Shown here piece after piece: positions 1-12,800 of a stretch of 64,000 bases of DNA. Each line of letters starts with the position of its first letter. Within the stretch, counting starts at the first letter, position 1. The DNA comes from Gavia stellata (Eukaryota > Chordata > Aves > Gaviiformes > Gaviidae). Below the pieces are notes generated by a model. That model saw only the letters and a list, made by a program, of their open reading frames with translations, searched no databases and was not told the origin of the DNA. The DNA is taken from positions 34,762,329 to 34,826,328 of the forward strand of contig NC_082603.1 in NCBI RefSeq assembly GCF_030936135.1. The letters are read 5' to 3'. The position numbers and the translations under genes were made by a program.

Positions 1-3000
1 TTTCTGGTTTTTTTTTTTTTTTTTTTGATACAAGAGGAGCTGAGCTGTAAGAAATGCTTTTTTTTTTGTTTTGGTTTGGGGGTTTTTTTTGGTTAAATTG
101 GTAGGAATATCTTGGTTGTGTGCCAGCGGACCCATAGGAGAGGCTGGGGGAGAGTGGTGAACCACTGCGCTTGCTGGGCACGGGGAGCCGGAGAGCGTGG
201 TGTGAGAAAGTGTAAACCAGGGTAATTTAGCCCTCTTAGGAAAAGGAAACCTTCAGAATTGAGGGGGGAAAATGAACAAGCGGTCAACTTGAAATAGGCA
301 GAGCTTTTTAAATTATTTCCTCAAGGGGATAAGAAGGGTAATTTATTGACTGAGAAGACAGCCCGTTGGTAAAAAGACCCAGCATCCATTATTTATGTCA
401 CTTTGCACAGAGGCTGGGAGGCTAACGCCAGAAATAAATACCCTCCACAAAGGGGCAAATAGAGGGAGACCACGGCAGAGCAAATGCGAAGCTATTTGCA
501 ATACCGGGAGCCTGGCGAAGCCCGCAGCCTGGGCTGGAGTCTGGTGTGAGCCCTTCCTGAGGACGGAATGATATGGGTTTAAATAGGTTAGAAAGTGAAT
601 CTTGACCAACGCTTGCTCTACAGAGGTAGCTGAGATGCAGCGTTTTAAATGAGGAAAGAAACCAGGTAACAGCGGAGGTGACGGTGTGTTATTAATTGCC
701 TGTGATGACCTTTAATGGTGCTGGAGCCCGGTGCCTGCAGTGACACCGGGGCAGGCGGCCGGGAGCCGCAGAGGACCTTGTCTCCCGAAGGACTCGTGTT
801 GTGACCCCCGGCCACGGTCTGCAGGGCCAGGTGGCTGCAGAAGGAACCCCCTCGGGCTGCCGACACCACCGGTGCCATCGCTGCTGGCCCATCCTTTCTT
901 CTCCGGAGAAACGTCCGCAATTAGACTTGTAAATGAAGGCGGTTAAAATATTAATGACTGTATCAAGGCAGCGTGCGGAGGGCTCAGTTCCTCGCCGCAT
1001 TACTGAGCCCGCTGAAAGGCCGGTAATGAGCTTTAATGCAAAGGTTGGTTTAGGTAAAGCATTTTCAACGTTATCAAGATGTATACTAATTTAGTTATGT
1101 ATAAAGTGGGCAAAACCAAAATTAACATGAACTGAAGGAGCGCAGTTGTTGAGATTTGACTTTTTTTTGCTACTGAGGATGAAGCAGTTGAGAATCCCTG
1201 CTTTTGCAGTGGGCCAAATATGCCCGTTTTCATGTAAACGACGTCACCGGCGCAGCAGCTGGGCCCGAGGTAGGTGCAGGCTGCTGCTGTGTCAAACCAG
1301 GGGAAACTTCTGGGCTGACTTGCAGAGAGTGTTTGAGATGCTGCTGTTGAGGTTATTCATTTGGGGCGTGATGTGGTTACGCTCTCACTTCTTAAACTTT
1401 AATTTACCGTTTGACTTTTTCCTCTGGATATGACTCAGAGGATTTCAGTAGTTTTGTTTTGCCTTCGGTTTCGTCTTGCTGAGCAAAGGGAGGATGATTA
1501 TTTCTTTAGCAAAGCAAGCCAAAAACAAATACAAAGTTCTTTGGCTATGAAACAGCAGCAGGCTTCCACGTCTTCGGACCCAGCAAAGTAATTCAGTAAG
1601 AGCGCGCACAGGTTTGTGTGCAGTGGGGAAAGGTGGTTGCTCTAATCCAGCTCCAAGCTATGTGCAAGATAAATCCACACAACCAAAGCAAGGAAAACCC
1701 AAACCTAACAGTGATTATTTCTTCTTTCCCCCTATTCTCCCTCTTCTTTCCCCCTCTCCCTGCAGGTACTTCAGTCTTGAGTCTCTGGCGTGACGATCAA
1801 AAACGTTTATCTTCATGCACAGACTAAGTTGAACTAATTTCAATCATTTTTTTTCTTTAGTCATCACAAAAGGGTGTTTAAGGCACAGACAGTCTCATTG
1901 ATGTCTTCTCCATTTTAAGAGGGGTGTTGCTTCTACAAGGCCCATCCTCCCAAGCAAGTAGCTCTTCTTCCAGGGACCCCCTTCGATATTTGGGGGTCCA
2001 GAAGCAGCAGCTGCTCCCACTGCCTGGGGACGGAGGGCGAGGGACTGGGTTTGGGAGAACAGGGTTATTTTTCTTCTAGAGGTGTTAACTCTTCAGCATA
2101 GAAAATAAGATGTTGGTAGTTTTTAAGAATAAAGTTCAGAAAGCTTCATAGTGTTAAATATTAATTCATATTTCTCAGATGCCAATTCTTAAGTCTACCA
2201 GGGAAAAAAAAATAATAGTAATTAAAAGGTGAATAATGCCCCCCTGTTCAGCGAGCCATTTGTGTTTGAAATGAGGTCCCCAGCACACAATGGTTAGTTC
2301 ATCCTTGGCTTGTGGCTACTCTGAGTAAGAGCATTCGAAGCCGTTTGGCTCGATGAGGACTAATTGCAGCATGTGAAGTTGTCATACCTTGGAGGGGTCG
2401 GTGGCTTTCCCCATGTTTGGCCTCTGCGAGCAAGGCTGGTTTTGTGGCCGTTGATGTGGTTTTAGGCATTCTCGCTGCCACGCGGGTAATAGCACACGAA
2501 TGACTCTGGGCTGTCGTGCATGAGGCTCATTGAGGAAAACCTGCTGAAGGAGGCAGCAGAGGTGTCAAATACGTCCGTCTGCAAACGTTTTGGTCTCATC
2601 TCCCTTCCAGAAGAAGGATGTCACGTTGGTCCTTGAGCAGGACGCGCGGGTGCTGTATTTGGTGTTGCCGCCACTGGTGTTTTCTCGTGATGGCTCGGTG
2701 TGGTGGGGGCTCTTACTGGTGTTACCGTGCCCCTTCGAAGAGCCTAAACTAAACTGCTGCTAAGGGTAACGCAGGCCTTTCCCCCTTGGAGACTGGGGAC
2801 AGCCCACCCCTGCTTTAGCCACGTAATAACTGTGCAGAACAAAATCAGCTGTTAATCTTTAAAAGAGCGGCGAGGAGTGCCGTCGCTGCCAGTGGGAAGG
2901 CAGAGTTGACGCCTGCCCCTCTTCTCCGGTGCTACGAAACCGGCAGTAAAGCTGGAGCTTTGTCCAACTCAAAGCGTGGTTTTAAGCTGAGATTAAAACA

Positions 3001-4776
3001 GAGACGTGCTGCCTGCCCCACGGCGCTGGGCAGTCTGTAGAGGTGGGTCTTGCCTTCTATTTTGGATGTGACAAAAGGGAGAAGGCTTCAGGAATGTAGG
3101 TAGGGTCTTCTGTAATTATTAATGTTCCATACTTGAGTGCATTAACATTCCTTCTTGAGTAAGGTAGGAAGTCCCCGGGGTGAACGGATGGGGAGAGGGC
3201 TAGGATGGCTATCGTAGCAGGGATTTAAATCCTTCCCCGCTGGTGCTGCCATTAGCTGCGTTCTGCATTGCACCATCTTTATCACTCTGGTACTGGGACC
3301 TCATCCCCGGTTTTCCGACACCTCTGGTAGCCCTGTAGCCGATGGGATTTTGGTGGCTGAAGGCTGTGGCACTGCTGGGCAGAGTTAATACGGTCAAAGG
3401 AGTTCTCTTCCCAGCGTGCCCTGTACGACCTGTGCAGGGATGTGGTGTGCCTCGGGGCTTTAGGAAATCCTTGCCTCTGGACCCCTGCGAGGGGCCGGGT
3501 CTGGAGGGGCAAGGAACGGCTGGGTGTCTTGCCCAGGTGCCCCCAGAGGTGCTGGGCACAGGGTGGGGACAGCTGAAGGAGTAGGCTGTGTCTTCGGGTG
3601 ACACATACAGTCGTTCATGCTGGTGCCTCCCAGCGCTGCCGTTGCAGGGCCGTGCAGATCACTGGGTCTTCCCGCTGGAAAACAGTTTGGATGCGGCACT
3701 TCTTTATTGGGAGAACTGGGATTTGGTCTCCATTAGGTGCTGCTTTAGAGAGCATCACGTGAGCGGTGATTTCGGCTCCTCCCTGCTCTGAGCCATCCCT
3801 TGATGCCTCACATGGATATGCTCTATTTTCTTCTTTCATGCCCTTCTTGCTGCTGCTTCACTGTCTCTTCTCTGCGTTCTCTCCCACTTACCATCACCTT
3901 TTCTCTTCCAGCAGTAAATCTGTCTTGTCCTGTGAGGTTCAGGGGAACCTGTAGTGTTTCCATGTATCATTCCCTCTGCGGACAAGGTCTTACTATTATT
4001 TTTTTATAAGGATGGCTCTTGCCAGGACTGATCTTATGGTGCTTCAGCTCTTAAAACCAACTGAAATGAGACTTGAGGACCAGAGCGTGCAGTGCCCTTT
4101 CGTGCACAACCCTCGGCTCTGTCCCTGCACCATCAGACAGGGTCTTTTTAACAGCTCTCTGGGCTGGGGTTGACCATGTCAAGGGAGACATGAGCTCCTC
4201 TGACCTGCAGCCACCCAAAAGCAGAGCTGTCCTGGAAAATCACCGCGTTGTCCCCCAGTGAACCGCGGACGTCTCTGGTGTCACCGTCAGGGGACAGGCA
4301 GCCAGCGCCTGGCCCCGGCGCGGGCGGTGAGCTTCGGCAGGGGACCCGCTCCCACCGGCTCTCGACAACCATCTCCAAAGGAGGCTTTCTTTTTTGTTCT
4401 GCCTTTCCTAAATATCCCTTTTCCCCCTCAATCATTACCATTTTAAGCAGATGGCAGGCCTATTATATAACTGAGCAGAAGGCTTCGTTACAAAATTTTA
4501 GCCAAATCAGGCGATTCTTCAGCTAAGACTAAACAACAACTCATTTCTGGGCTTTTCGGCCCTCCCTGCTCTACTTTGAGTTTGGAGGATGAAGTTATTC
4601 TAGGGGGTGAGATCAATGGAAACCTTCCTCGGTTATTAATAACTCGCTTGAGTCTTGAAGAAATTGTAGGAAAGCTCAAAGGCACGATGTAGTAAAAACA
4701 AAGCTGTCCGCCCAAGGTTGCAGGATGAGCCCGCGGGGTTCAGCATCGCTCCCGGCTGCCTGTGCTGCCCTTAGCA

Positions 4777-4824
4777 GCTGGGGGTGTATGGATCCCATAG
4801 GCTGGGGGTGTATGGGATCCCGTA
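4777..4824. repeat. 24-bp tandem duplication
   Basis: Two adjacent copies beginning gctgggggtgtatgg, with one shifted base between them. Intronic. Confidence 0.7.
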
Positions 4825-5972
4825 AATTATTCCTTCACCCCTAACCATGTAATGCTTGCTTTGGGCAGAGGAGGGAAGTGTACTGGGTGTGATTTCCCAC
4901 CACACACACCCCACACCCCCCAGAGTGGTCCCTTTGTTTCCCATTTCACAGGGGGCAATGTCCAACCTAAAAGCTCCATGAGCTCCAAGGAGATGTGCTG
5001 GAGCCTCTCCCGGTCCTACCCTGGCTGGCTTGGTCCTAGTCTTGGCCCAAAAACCACCTGGTCCTGGGGTATCGAGAGCCTGAAGCACCCCCTTGTATTT
5101 TGATACTATCTAAATCCAGCGGTTTTTGATGTGCTGCAGCAATCTAGCACTTGTAGTGCTTGTTGCCTGTTTCAGTCAATGCCCAGAAGACGAGGATGTT
5201 CCTGGGGAAAAAGGAAAATAATTTCAATTGAAGGGCATGGTCAAAGCAGGAGGCAGACCAGAGAAACCCAGTCTCCCCCAAAAGCATCAATCAAATGAAC
5301 TCTGCTGGAGCAGACAGCTCCTAGGACGAGTGCTCCCATGTTCCTGGGGTGTCAAGCTGATTTCGGGGGAGCCACAGGAGATTTGGCTCTTTCGGCACAT
5401 CACTTGAGGTAGAAGCTTGAGGGTGTGTGTTGAATCCTAGACAGTACTTTTGAAGAAAGCGGGTTTTAGCGCAAATATAGCTGTGTGCTTCTGGTACGGC
5501 GCTTGAGCTGTATCCCAGCTGTGGCAGCCCCGGTTTGTGCCGCTGAGCCTCGGCTGCGCCTTCAAGAGTCGTTGCACACCGCATCGGGGAGAGGAAGGCT
5601 TGCAGCAGCGGGGCTGTGCCGGCACGCGTGCGGCTAACGGGACTCTGGATGAGCGCGCTTACCTTTCCCGTGAACAAACCCATGGCCATCTCCTTGCCGC
5701 ACAGCCAGGCTCAGCACAGGTGCCCGTGGCTTCTTGGCTGAGCTCCCTGCAGAGCTGGCTGAGCACCCGGCGGGGAGGCAGCAGGGCAGCATGGGTGCTG
5801 CCAGACCTGCCTCTCCTCCGCTCCGTGTCCGCCGGTGGGCCCTGGGCTGTGGTTAATGATGGTCCCTCTTTGCTGGACGATGGCTCGACCCTGCTTTCCA
5901 GGAGGCTTTGGGGAAGGAGCCACTGCTGAGCAGGGACCTGCTGTGGTTCCTGAACACTCAATACGGCCATTT

Positions 5973-6026
5973 GGTGCGAGCCGTTGCATTGGTGCGAGCC
6001 GTTGCATTGGTGCGAGCCGTTGCATT
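5973..6026. repeat. 18-bp unit repeated three times
   Basis: ggtgcgagccgttgcatt occurs three times head to tail without a mismatch. Its length is a multiple of three, so it yields a repeated peptide in several frames, but it lies in an SGIP1 intron. Confidence 0.95.
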
Positions 6027-6739
6027 TGCCTCTCTGCAGCATTGCTGCACCCTCACAGCAGGAAATCATCTGCATGAAAACCAGCCAGCCAAGCGAAACG
6101 TGCTGGCTTAAAATGCTCCAAATCCCTTCCTGACTGTGCTTGCTGCAAGCGGTTATTAAAAATCCCTTTCCCGGATAGCTCTTAGGCTGGAAAAGAGGGA
6201 GAAACTTGCAGAAACCCACTCTCCTCCGACTGTTCTTCAAAGCGCTGTGGCAGTGGCCACTGCCCCCGTGGGCTCCGTGGCTCCTGTCATCCCACTTCCC
6301 GGCCAGCTCCGGCATCGTTGGTACCAGGCATGGTTTTAAGCACTGTGCAGGTCAAGAATCGGTGCAGAAGATAACCAACCTCATGGTTTAAACTGTTTTT
6401 CTAACACCAAAAAGGGGTTTCCCCACTGTCCATTAGTACCCACATGCAGCACGGCAAAGGAGCGTATAATTAAGTCAGTAAGCTTAGAAATATCAACTGT
6501 GAAAAATGCAGTCACACATGCTGAGGCCAAGTTAATAAGTGTTAAGTGAATAAATAAAAGGCATAAGCAAATGTACACTCCACCTGCAAAGTCCTGGTGG
6601 CAGTTTCTTGGGTTTGGGTCTTTCCTTTTTAACCGTATTTACGAATTTCAGCTGGCAAAGGAATAAGGAACCTTTTGGAGGATTTATTTGAAGCACAATA
6701 TTAATATTGCATTCTTATTTATATTCCTTCTGTCCCCAG

Positions 6740-6803
6740 GATTGAAAAAACGTACAAGGAAGGCCTTTGGTATACGCAAGAAAGAAAAGGACACTGATTC
6801 CAC
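6740..6803 (+). CDS. SGIP1: SGIP1 exon: basic N-terminal membrane-binding segment
   Basis: The acceptor after tgtccccag and the donor gtaagt bound 64 nt. It reads (G)[20 protein letters not shown](T), entering in phase 1, as expected after an exon ending ATGATGGAAG in human. The lysine/arginine-rich stretch is the start of the MP (membrane phospholipid-binding) domain. I looked for the MME-encoding exon in bases 1-6739 and did not find it. Confidence 0.95.
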
Positions 6804-9800
6804 GTAAGTCGATGAGATATAAACCACGTTAACGTGTAGTGATGCTGGGGAGAGGGTGATGCCAGTGTGCCAGGGCAGGAAGGAAGTCGGAAGGCATTTG
6901 TCATCCTTGGATCAAGTCTCGTAATAGCAAATACATTTAAGCTGTTTCCCCTCGTACATCCAGTGGCCGACAAATAAGGTATTTTCTCGGTGGCGCTGCA
7001 GAGATAATAAAGCCGGTTCTCCACGTGTTCGCAATTCACGGTGGCAGTTAGTGGTGATCAGAAGAGAATTACTCCTCTGAGAGTTTCAGCAGATTAATCT
7101 CTGCCCAAACTACTGATTTGCCTGTCTGCTGAGATCTTTTTAGATGCAAATTCAATTTAAGCGGATGCCTGTGCAGGCAGCGAGGCCGGCGTGGAGTGAA
7201 GGGTTGCAGGGCTGCGTGGTTGGGGCAGGCTCGGGACGGCGAGGGTGCACGGGGCTCGCGGAGCACACGCTCCTTCGGCTTTGCTGCAAGAGATGCTTTT
7301 GCTTCCCGGGAAAACATCTGGCGGGGGGTTACCCCCACATCTGGCAGGGGATGCCGCACATGGGTGCAGATGCGCTGGTGGGGTGCTGAGCCCAGCCCGG
7401 GGAGGGCTCTTGGCTGCCGCTGCTGTGGCTTTGGGGGGATGTCCCAAAGCAGCGTGGCAAAGGAGCCTGCGCAGCCCGTGTGCTGGGGGGAAGGCAGCGG
7501 GGAGCCCTGCTCCCACACCTGCAGCATCGTCCAGGCCTTTCCAGAAGTGCTTAATGCCTGGAACAGCAGAAACCCTATGGTTTTCTTTTCTTCTTCTTTT
7601 TTTAATTTGATTTCCTGAGCTATTTCACATCTCGGCGGCGGTTGGTGAGGTTTCCCATGCGAAGGGACCGCCACTGCAGCTCTGCAGGTCTGGCCAGGGC
7701 CAGCCCGGCTGCACCGGCGCGGCTTTGCCCGCCGCAAAAGCCACCCCAAAAATACGGGGGGACATGGAGCACATCCTAAAAGAGGGCTGTGCAGCGCCAA
7801 GCTGTTGTCCTGCTGGCAGAGGGGGGATTCCCACCGGGAATGGTGGCTGTCCATCCACCAGCCAGGCAGGCTGCGGGACAGCCGGGAGCTCCTGCTCCAG
7901 CTGCGTACAGCTTCATTTATAATTTATGGGAAGGATGGGTGGGAAACAGGCTGCTTTGCATCTTCCTCTTCTGCTCATGGAAAATCAATGGAGCCAGGTC
8001 TACCTTTAGCCAGCACCGTCGTTTCCATGCCTGCTCGCAGCAGCCTGCTCTTCCTCGAGGCTGGGGAAGCTGGTGGCACGCGGAGATACAGAATCGTTGG
8101 TGACGGTAACGAGCTGGCAGAAAGGCCACTGTGGGGGAGACGCTGCAGTGATCGGCACGTCGCGGGGTCGCGTCGCGGTCATCGCCTTGAACGGCCTCGA
8201 GTGCTCTCCAAATCCCCCTCCCCGTGGGGCCGGGGGGAGCGTGGAGGGGCGGTGGGCTCCGACAGACCCTCCGGTCACCCCCCGCCCCGGCTGGGCCACC
8301 GCACCCCCAGGACCCGGGGGTGGGCACTGCGGTGGGGGGGCTCCGGAGCTGCTGCCCGGCTTCTGGGGAGACGTGGGGTGCGCTGGAGCTGCGGCGTGGT
8401 GGTGAAGGACCTGCCACCCCCTTCCCTCCACCGGCCAAGGGTCTCCGCGGCCGTTTTGGGCTGGGCTTTGGGGAGTCGAGCGGGAGGGGACATTCCCTGC
8501 GTGTAGGGGAAAGATGGAAGCAGAGGTGATCTCTGTTGCTTCCAAAGAATTTCGGAGACACTTGTGCAAAGAGATTAAGCACGGGATAAGAGAGATGGGA
8601 GGCAGACGCGTATGAACGAGTGAAGTTCAAAGGTGTTATTCTCTGTTAAACCGGAGCTGGACGGGCAGCAGCTCCCCGCAGGGTTTCTGTGATGCCCTGA
8701 GTCAGACAGTAATTCGTGCAAATCTCTGGCAACGCATAAAACTCGGGCGCGTGTGGGAGGTGGAGGAGCCAGTCTGGTTTTCATAAACATATTTGTCTTC
8801 TCACTAAATAACTTAGCATCCTTAGACAGCGTTTAAATACGGCTGCTGAGCCTGCCGTGCCGTTTGCCGTGACTGAGGTGCAAATCCCATAAGCGGTTGG
8901 GGATTAGGATCCCTGACGAGCCTCATCAATTTTCAGATCCGTGCAAAAGAGAATTGACTCTGCTTCTGGCAGAAGAAAAATCTCTAAATTACTACATATG
9001 TAATTTTTATTGTCTTCTGCAAGAGGATGCACACCCAGGGCAGGGCTGTGGCCGTGGGATGGGTGCAAGGAGGAGCCAGCCCAGTTTCTCAGCCAGGAGA
9101 GAGTGTGATCGCCGGCAGGAGCACTTTATTTACTAATTAAATATAAAATCTGTCATCTGACAACATGAGAGCAATGGCACTGAGACCGTTGCGTGGGTTT
9201 CGCGAGGAGCGCATGGCAGGTAATTCAGATGCGCTGACAGTTTCGTAATGAAAACCACTGCTGCTGCGGATTTGTTAAGAAAACCATTTCCACAAGTCAA
9301 TCAGGCGACGGCGCAGTTCGGGAGCTAACACGGCTGCCTTTCTTTCTGTTCTCTGCAGAGGGTCGCCGGACCGGGACGGCATCGTAAGTATTGCACGGAC
9401 CCCCGTCCCGCTTTCCTCTCCTGCCGCAGCCCCTTGAATGCTAATTCCTCCATCAGCCACCATCAGCATTTTGTGAACCATCTCTTCCTTTCAGTTTAAT
9501 ATAGGAGATTAAATGTCGGTGAGACGCTATCCGTTTAAAATAACGACGTATTCCAGGTTTTCTACAAAATTTCTACAAAACCTCCAGTTCTGTATCCTCG
9601 TTTCCACTCCCGCTAATTGGCTTGGGTCAGATTTGTTGTGCGATGAGTTAAGGGAAAACAGTTGTTTCCAATATCTATTTTTATTTTCTATATTAAACTG
9701 AAAATAAGGAGATACTCGTTTTTGAATTATTGCTGCTTTTCTTTATGGTCTTGGGTAGAAATGCCCCTGCTAGATCTGGGTAGTAGACGGACCGCGTCTC

Positions 9801-12800
9801 CTTTAGCCATTTTATATCAATTTTGCATTATTGCTGCTTTTCTTTATGGTGTTAGGTAGAAATGCCCCTGCTAGATCTGGGTAGTAGACGGACCACGTCT
9901 CCTTTAGCCATTTTATATCAATTTTGCAAATAAGTATGTTGGGTTCAGACTGGGACTGTGCTGGTCATTATTTCTTGACCAAATTCAGGCGTTAGAAGCT
10001 CCCCTTAAAATAAAAGCGAGAGACCCTCGGAAGGCTCGGCAGGGAGAGCGGTGCTGGGGTGTCTTTTACAAAGCCATGCAAAAATTGGGGTGACAAATTG
10101 CTCTTTTAGAGAGATGACTTCTTTTTTTTCCACATCTGACCCAAGATCCTTGGCTTTGGGCTCGCCCTGCGTTTGTAAGCCACTTCTTATTAGCTGTTAA
10201 GAAATAGATTTTTTTAAAAGAAAAAAAAAAAGGCTGCAGCTCAGGTAGCGCTTTAACCAAGGCTCTATTCAGCAGTAATAAATAAATAAAATGCAAGGAG
10301 CAGCCCAGAGCTGTTCCCTCCACGGGCAGAAGCGCTGTGGGCAGCCTTTTCTTGCCAGGCGTGGGCGCAGGGACCTTGGGTGAGCTCGGGTGCCCTCTCA
10401 TTCGGGCTCCTATTCTTCACTTTCCGGGTGGCTTGCTGTTTAAGCTCGGGCAGGGCAGGACAGGGTCTCCGGTGCTCCAGCAAGCTGAAGGATGCAGAAA
10501 TGCAATTTTTGGGGGGTATAGTGAAGCCACTGAATGTGTTAGAGGCAGGGGGAGTGGAGGATGGAGACATTTAGTATAACTTTTCCTCCTACAACACGTT
10601 CTTGCCGTAACATTTGCAGCAGGAGGTGAGATGGCAAATCCTGGGACTGCTGAATAGAGCCCTGTTAGCGGCCCCCGGTAAAAACCACGCTTACTCCTAA
10701 CGGAGCCGCAGCTGAGCCCTCCTTTTCTTATAAAACTGTGCAGTGTGTTTGCTAATTCCTTGTAACTTATTTTTGTGTGCAGAAGAAAGATTAAAAAAAA
10801 AAAATTACAAACTACCCGCTACTTTAACCCCTTTTTCTGCCAAACCCCAATCCCTTCCAGCCGCCCAGCCCTCATCCCAATGAGCCACCTTGCAATAGCA
10901 AACCTGAGAGTGTGCGTGAAGGAGGAAAAAAAAATTCGGTAAGGAAAACAGAGCTCGGGTTACAGCTACGGAAGGGTTGTTAAAAACAGTGAGTAATTTT
11001 TGTTTTGAAATCCAGAATGTAGGAAAACACCGTTTAGGTTCGGTCAGGCGGATGTATTTGAGTTGAATAGAAGTGGGGTTAAATGCAAACGGACTGGGGG
11101 AAAAGCAGAAGTCCCACATAACGTTATCCAGGGTCTGATTTTTCACCCTTGTCCCTCTAATGAGGCTGCTCCGTTCTCAGGCAGCACCGTGAGGACCGTC
11201 GGGTGAGACGGGGAGGGCGAGGGTGCTGGTGGCCTCATCCAGCCCCCGTGCTGCTGCCACCCCGGGATGGCGCATCAGGCCCTTGGCAGGGTGCTGGGGT
11301 GGCGGGGTGCTACCTCTAGCAGCTGAAGGGAGCTGGATTATCTAATTTAGGTGCCCAAAACTGAGAAGCCAGCCTAACTTCAGTCCCTGAGCTGGTTTTG
11401 CAGCGCTGCTCGCTGGCCGCGGTGGCCAGTGGGACCTTTGGGCAGTTTTTGGATGCCCAGAGCAGCCCAGCAGAACGTCCCGCGGGTGATGGATGCCCAA
11501 AGCCTCCTCCCAAACCAGAGGTCCGAAGCAGCAATAACCTGTGTGTGTGTTTGTCGGTGTGTCGTGACGTGCACTAACGCCGCATCCCAGCTGGGTTAGC
11601 CCGGACACCTCTCACTGCTGCAACCCGGCTTCACCGCGTCGTGAAGCGATGACACCCGACTCGCTCTGCGGGCGGTTCGGCTGCTGAATGACAGAAACCG
11701 AGTCCTTTGTTCGGTGTGTTCTGGGGAAGGCGCTGATAAATAGCGGTGCGACCTGCCGCCAGCTCTCCCCACGGGCTGGAACGCCCCAGCATGCGGAGAA
11801 ACGGCCATTTCATTTCTCTTCCTTAAGAAATGTTATATGTTCAGCTAATGAATGTTTAAAAAAAGCCTTTTAGCTCTCCGCTGTGGGAGACCTTCCAGAA
11901 ATGGGAAATGCTGGTGTGTATCGCTGACGCGCCCGTGCAGAGCGGCTCTCCGTAGCGCCCGCGCAGGCAGCCGCAGCGATACCCAGTGGCATCCCAGCCG
12001 TGTCAGTGCACACGTATAAGGTATGCTGTAGTCTTGTTTCCTTAATTTAAAACTTGGAAATTTTGTTTTCTAATGTGTTGCAGAAGAAAACGAATGGAGC
12101 CCCGAACGGATTTTATGCGGAGATCGACTGGGACAGATACGTAAGTGTCCCCGGGAGCCTCCTCTCCATCCAGCACCCACGCAGCTCCCAACAGGGGACC
12201 CGGGCTGCGCTCCCATGTCGCCGTTTTGGCTTTCTGGGTGGCTGTTTTGGGCAATGTCCAGGTGTTAGTTGCATCTAGATACGTATTTTGTATCTGCATG
12301 TTAATTAAATGGCATAAAGCTGCCCAGAAGCCGGGTGGCTCCGAGGCGAGGAGAGCGCTGCCGGTGCCTGCGGGACGTTGCAGCTCCCCAGAGGAAACCC
12401 TGGGCTGCCACCAACAACTCAGCATTGCAAACACCGGTCTGCAGCGGGGCTGGGTGCTCAGCCCCCACTACATGCCCCGGCGGGTGCCGTGCCGGAGCAC
12501 GGGTGCCGTTTGCTCCGTGCAGCCCCAGAGGCTACCAGTGGGCTTGGGCTGCATGGGGCTTCGCTGGACATCGCTTCCTGCAGGAGGAAAGAGCTGCTCC
12601 AGCTTTCCAGGAAGAGAATTAGCATTCCTAATTCTTTTGGGGGTTTTTTTGTGCCCTATTCAGAATTCACCGGAGCTCGATGAGGAGGGATACAGCATCC
12701 GACCCGAGGAACCAGGCTATATCCTTTATTGTTGGCTTTGCCTCCCGGTTTACAAACCGTAAGACGAGCTGGGGTTCACAGGCAGGCCACTCTTTTTATC

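Larger units (their letters stand above)
1..6739 (+). other. SGIP1 5' intron (right part)
   Basis: No exon found. A poly-T run at 8-26, a 24-bp tandem duplication at 4777-4824 (gctgggggtgtatgg...) and an 18-bp triplicate at 5973-6026 are the only structured elements. Homeobox-type TAAT-rich stretches at about 640-720 and 910-1050 could be conserved regulatory DNA, but I cannot test conservation. Confidence 0.5.
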
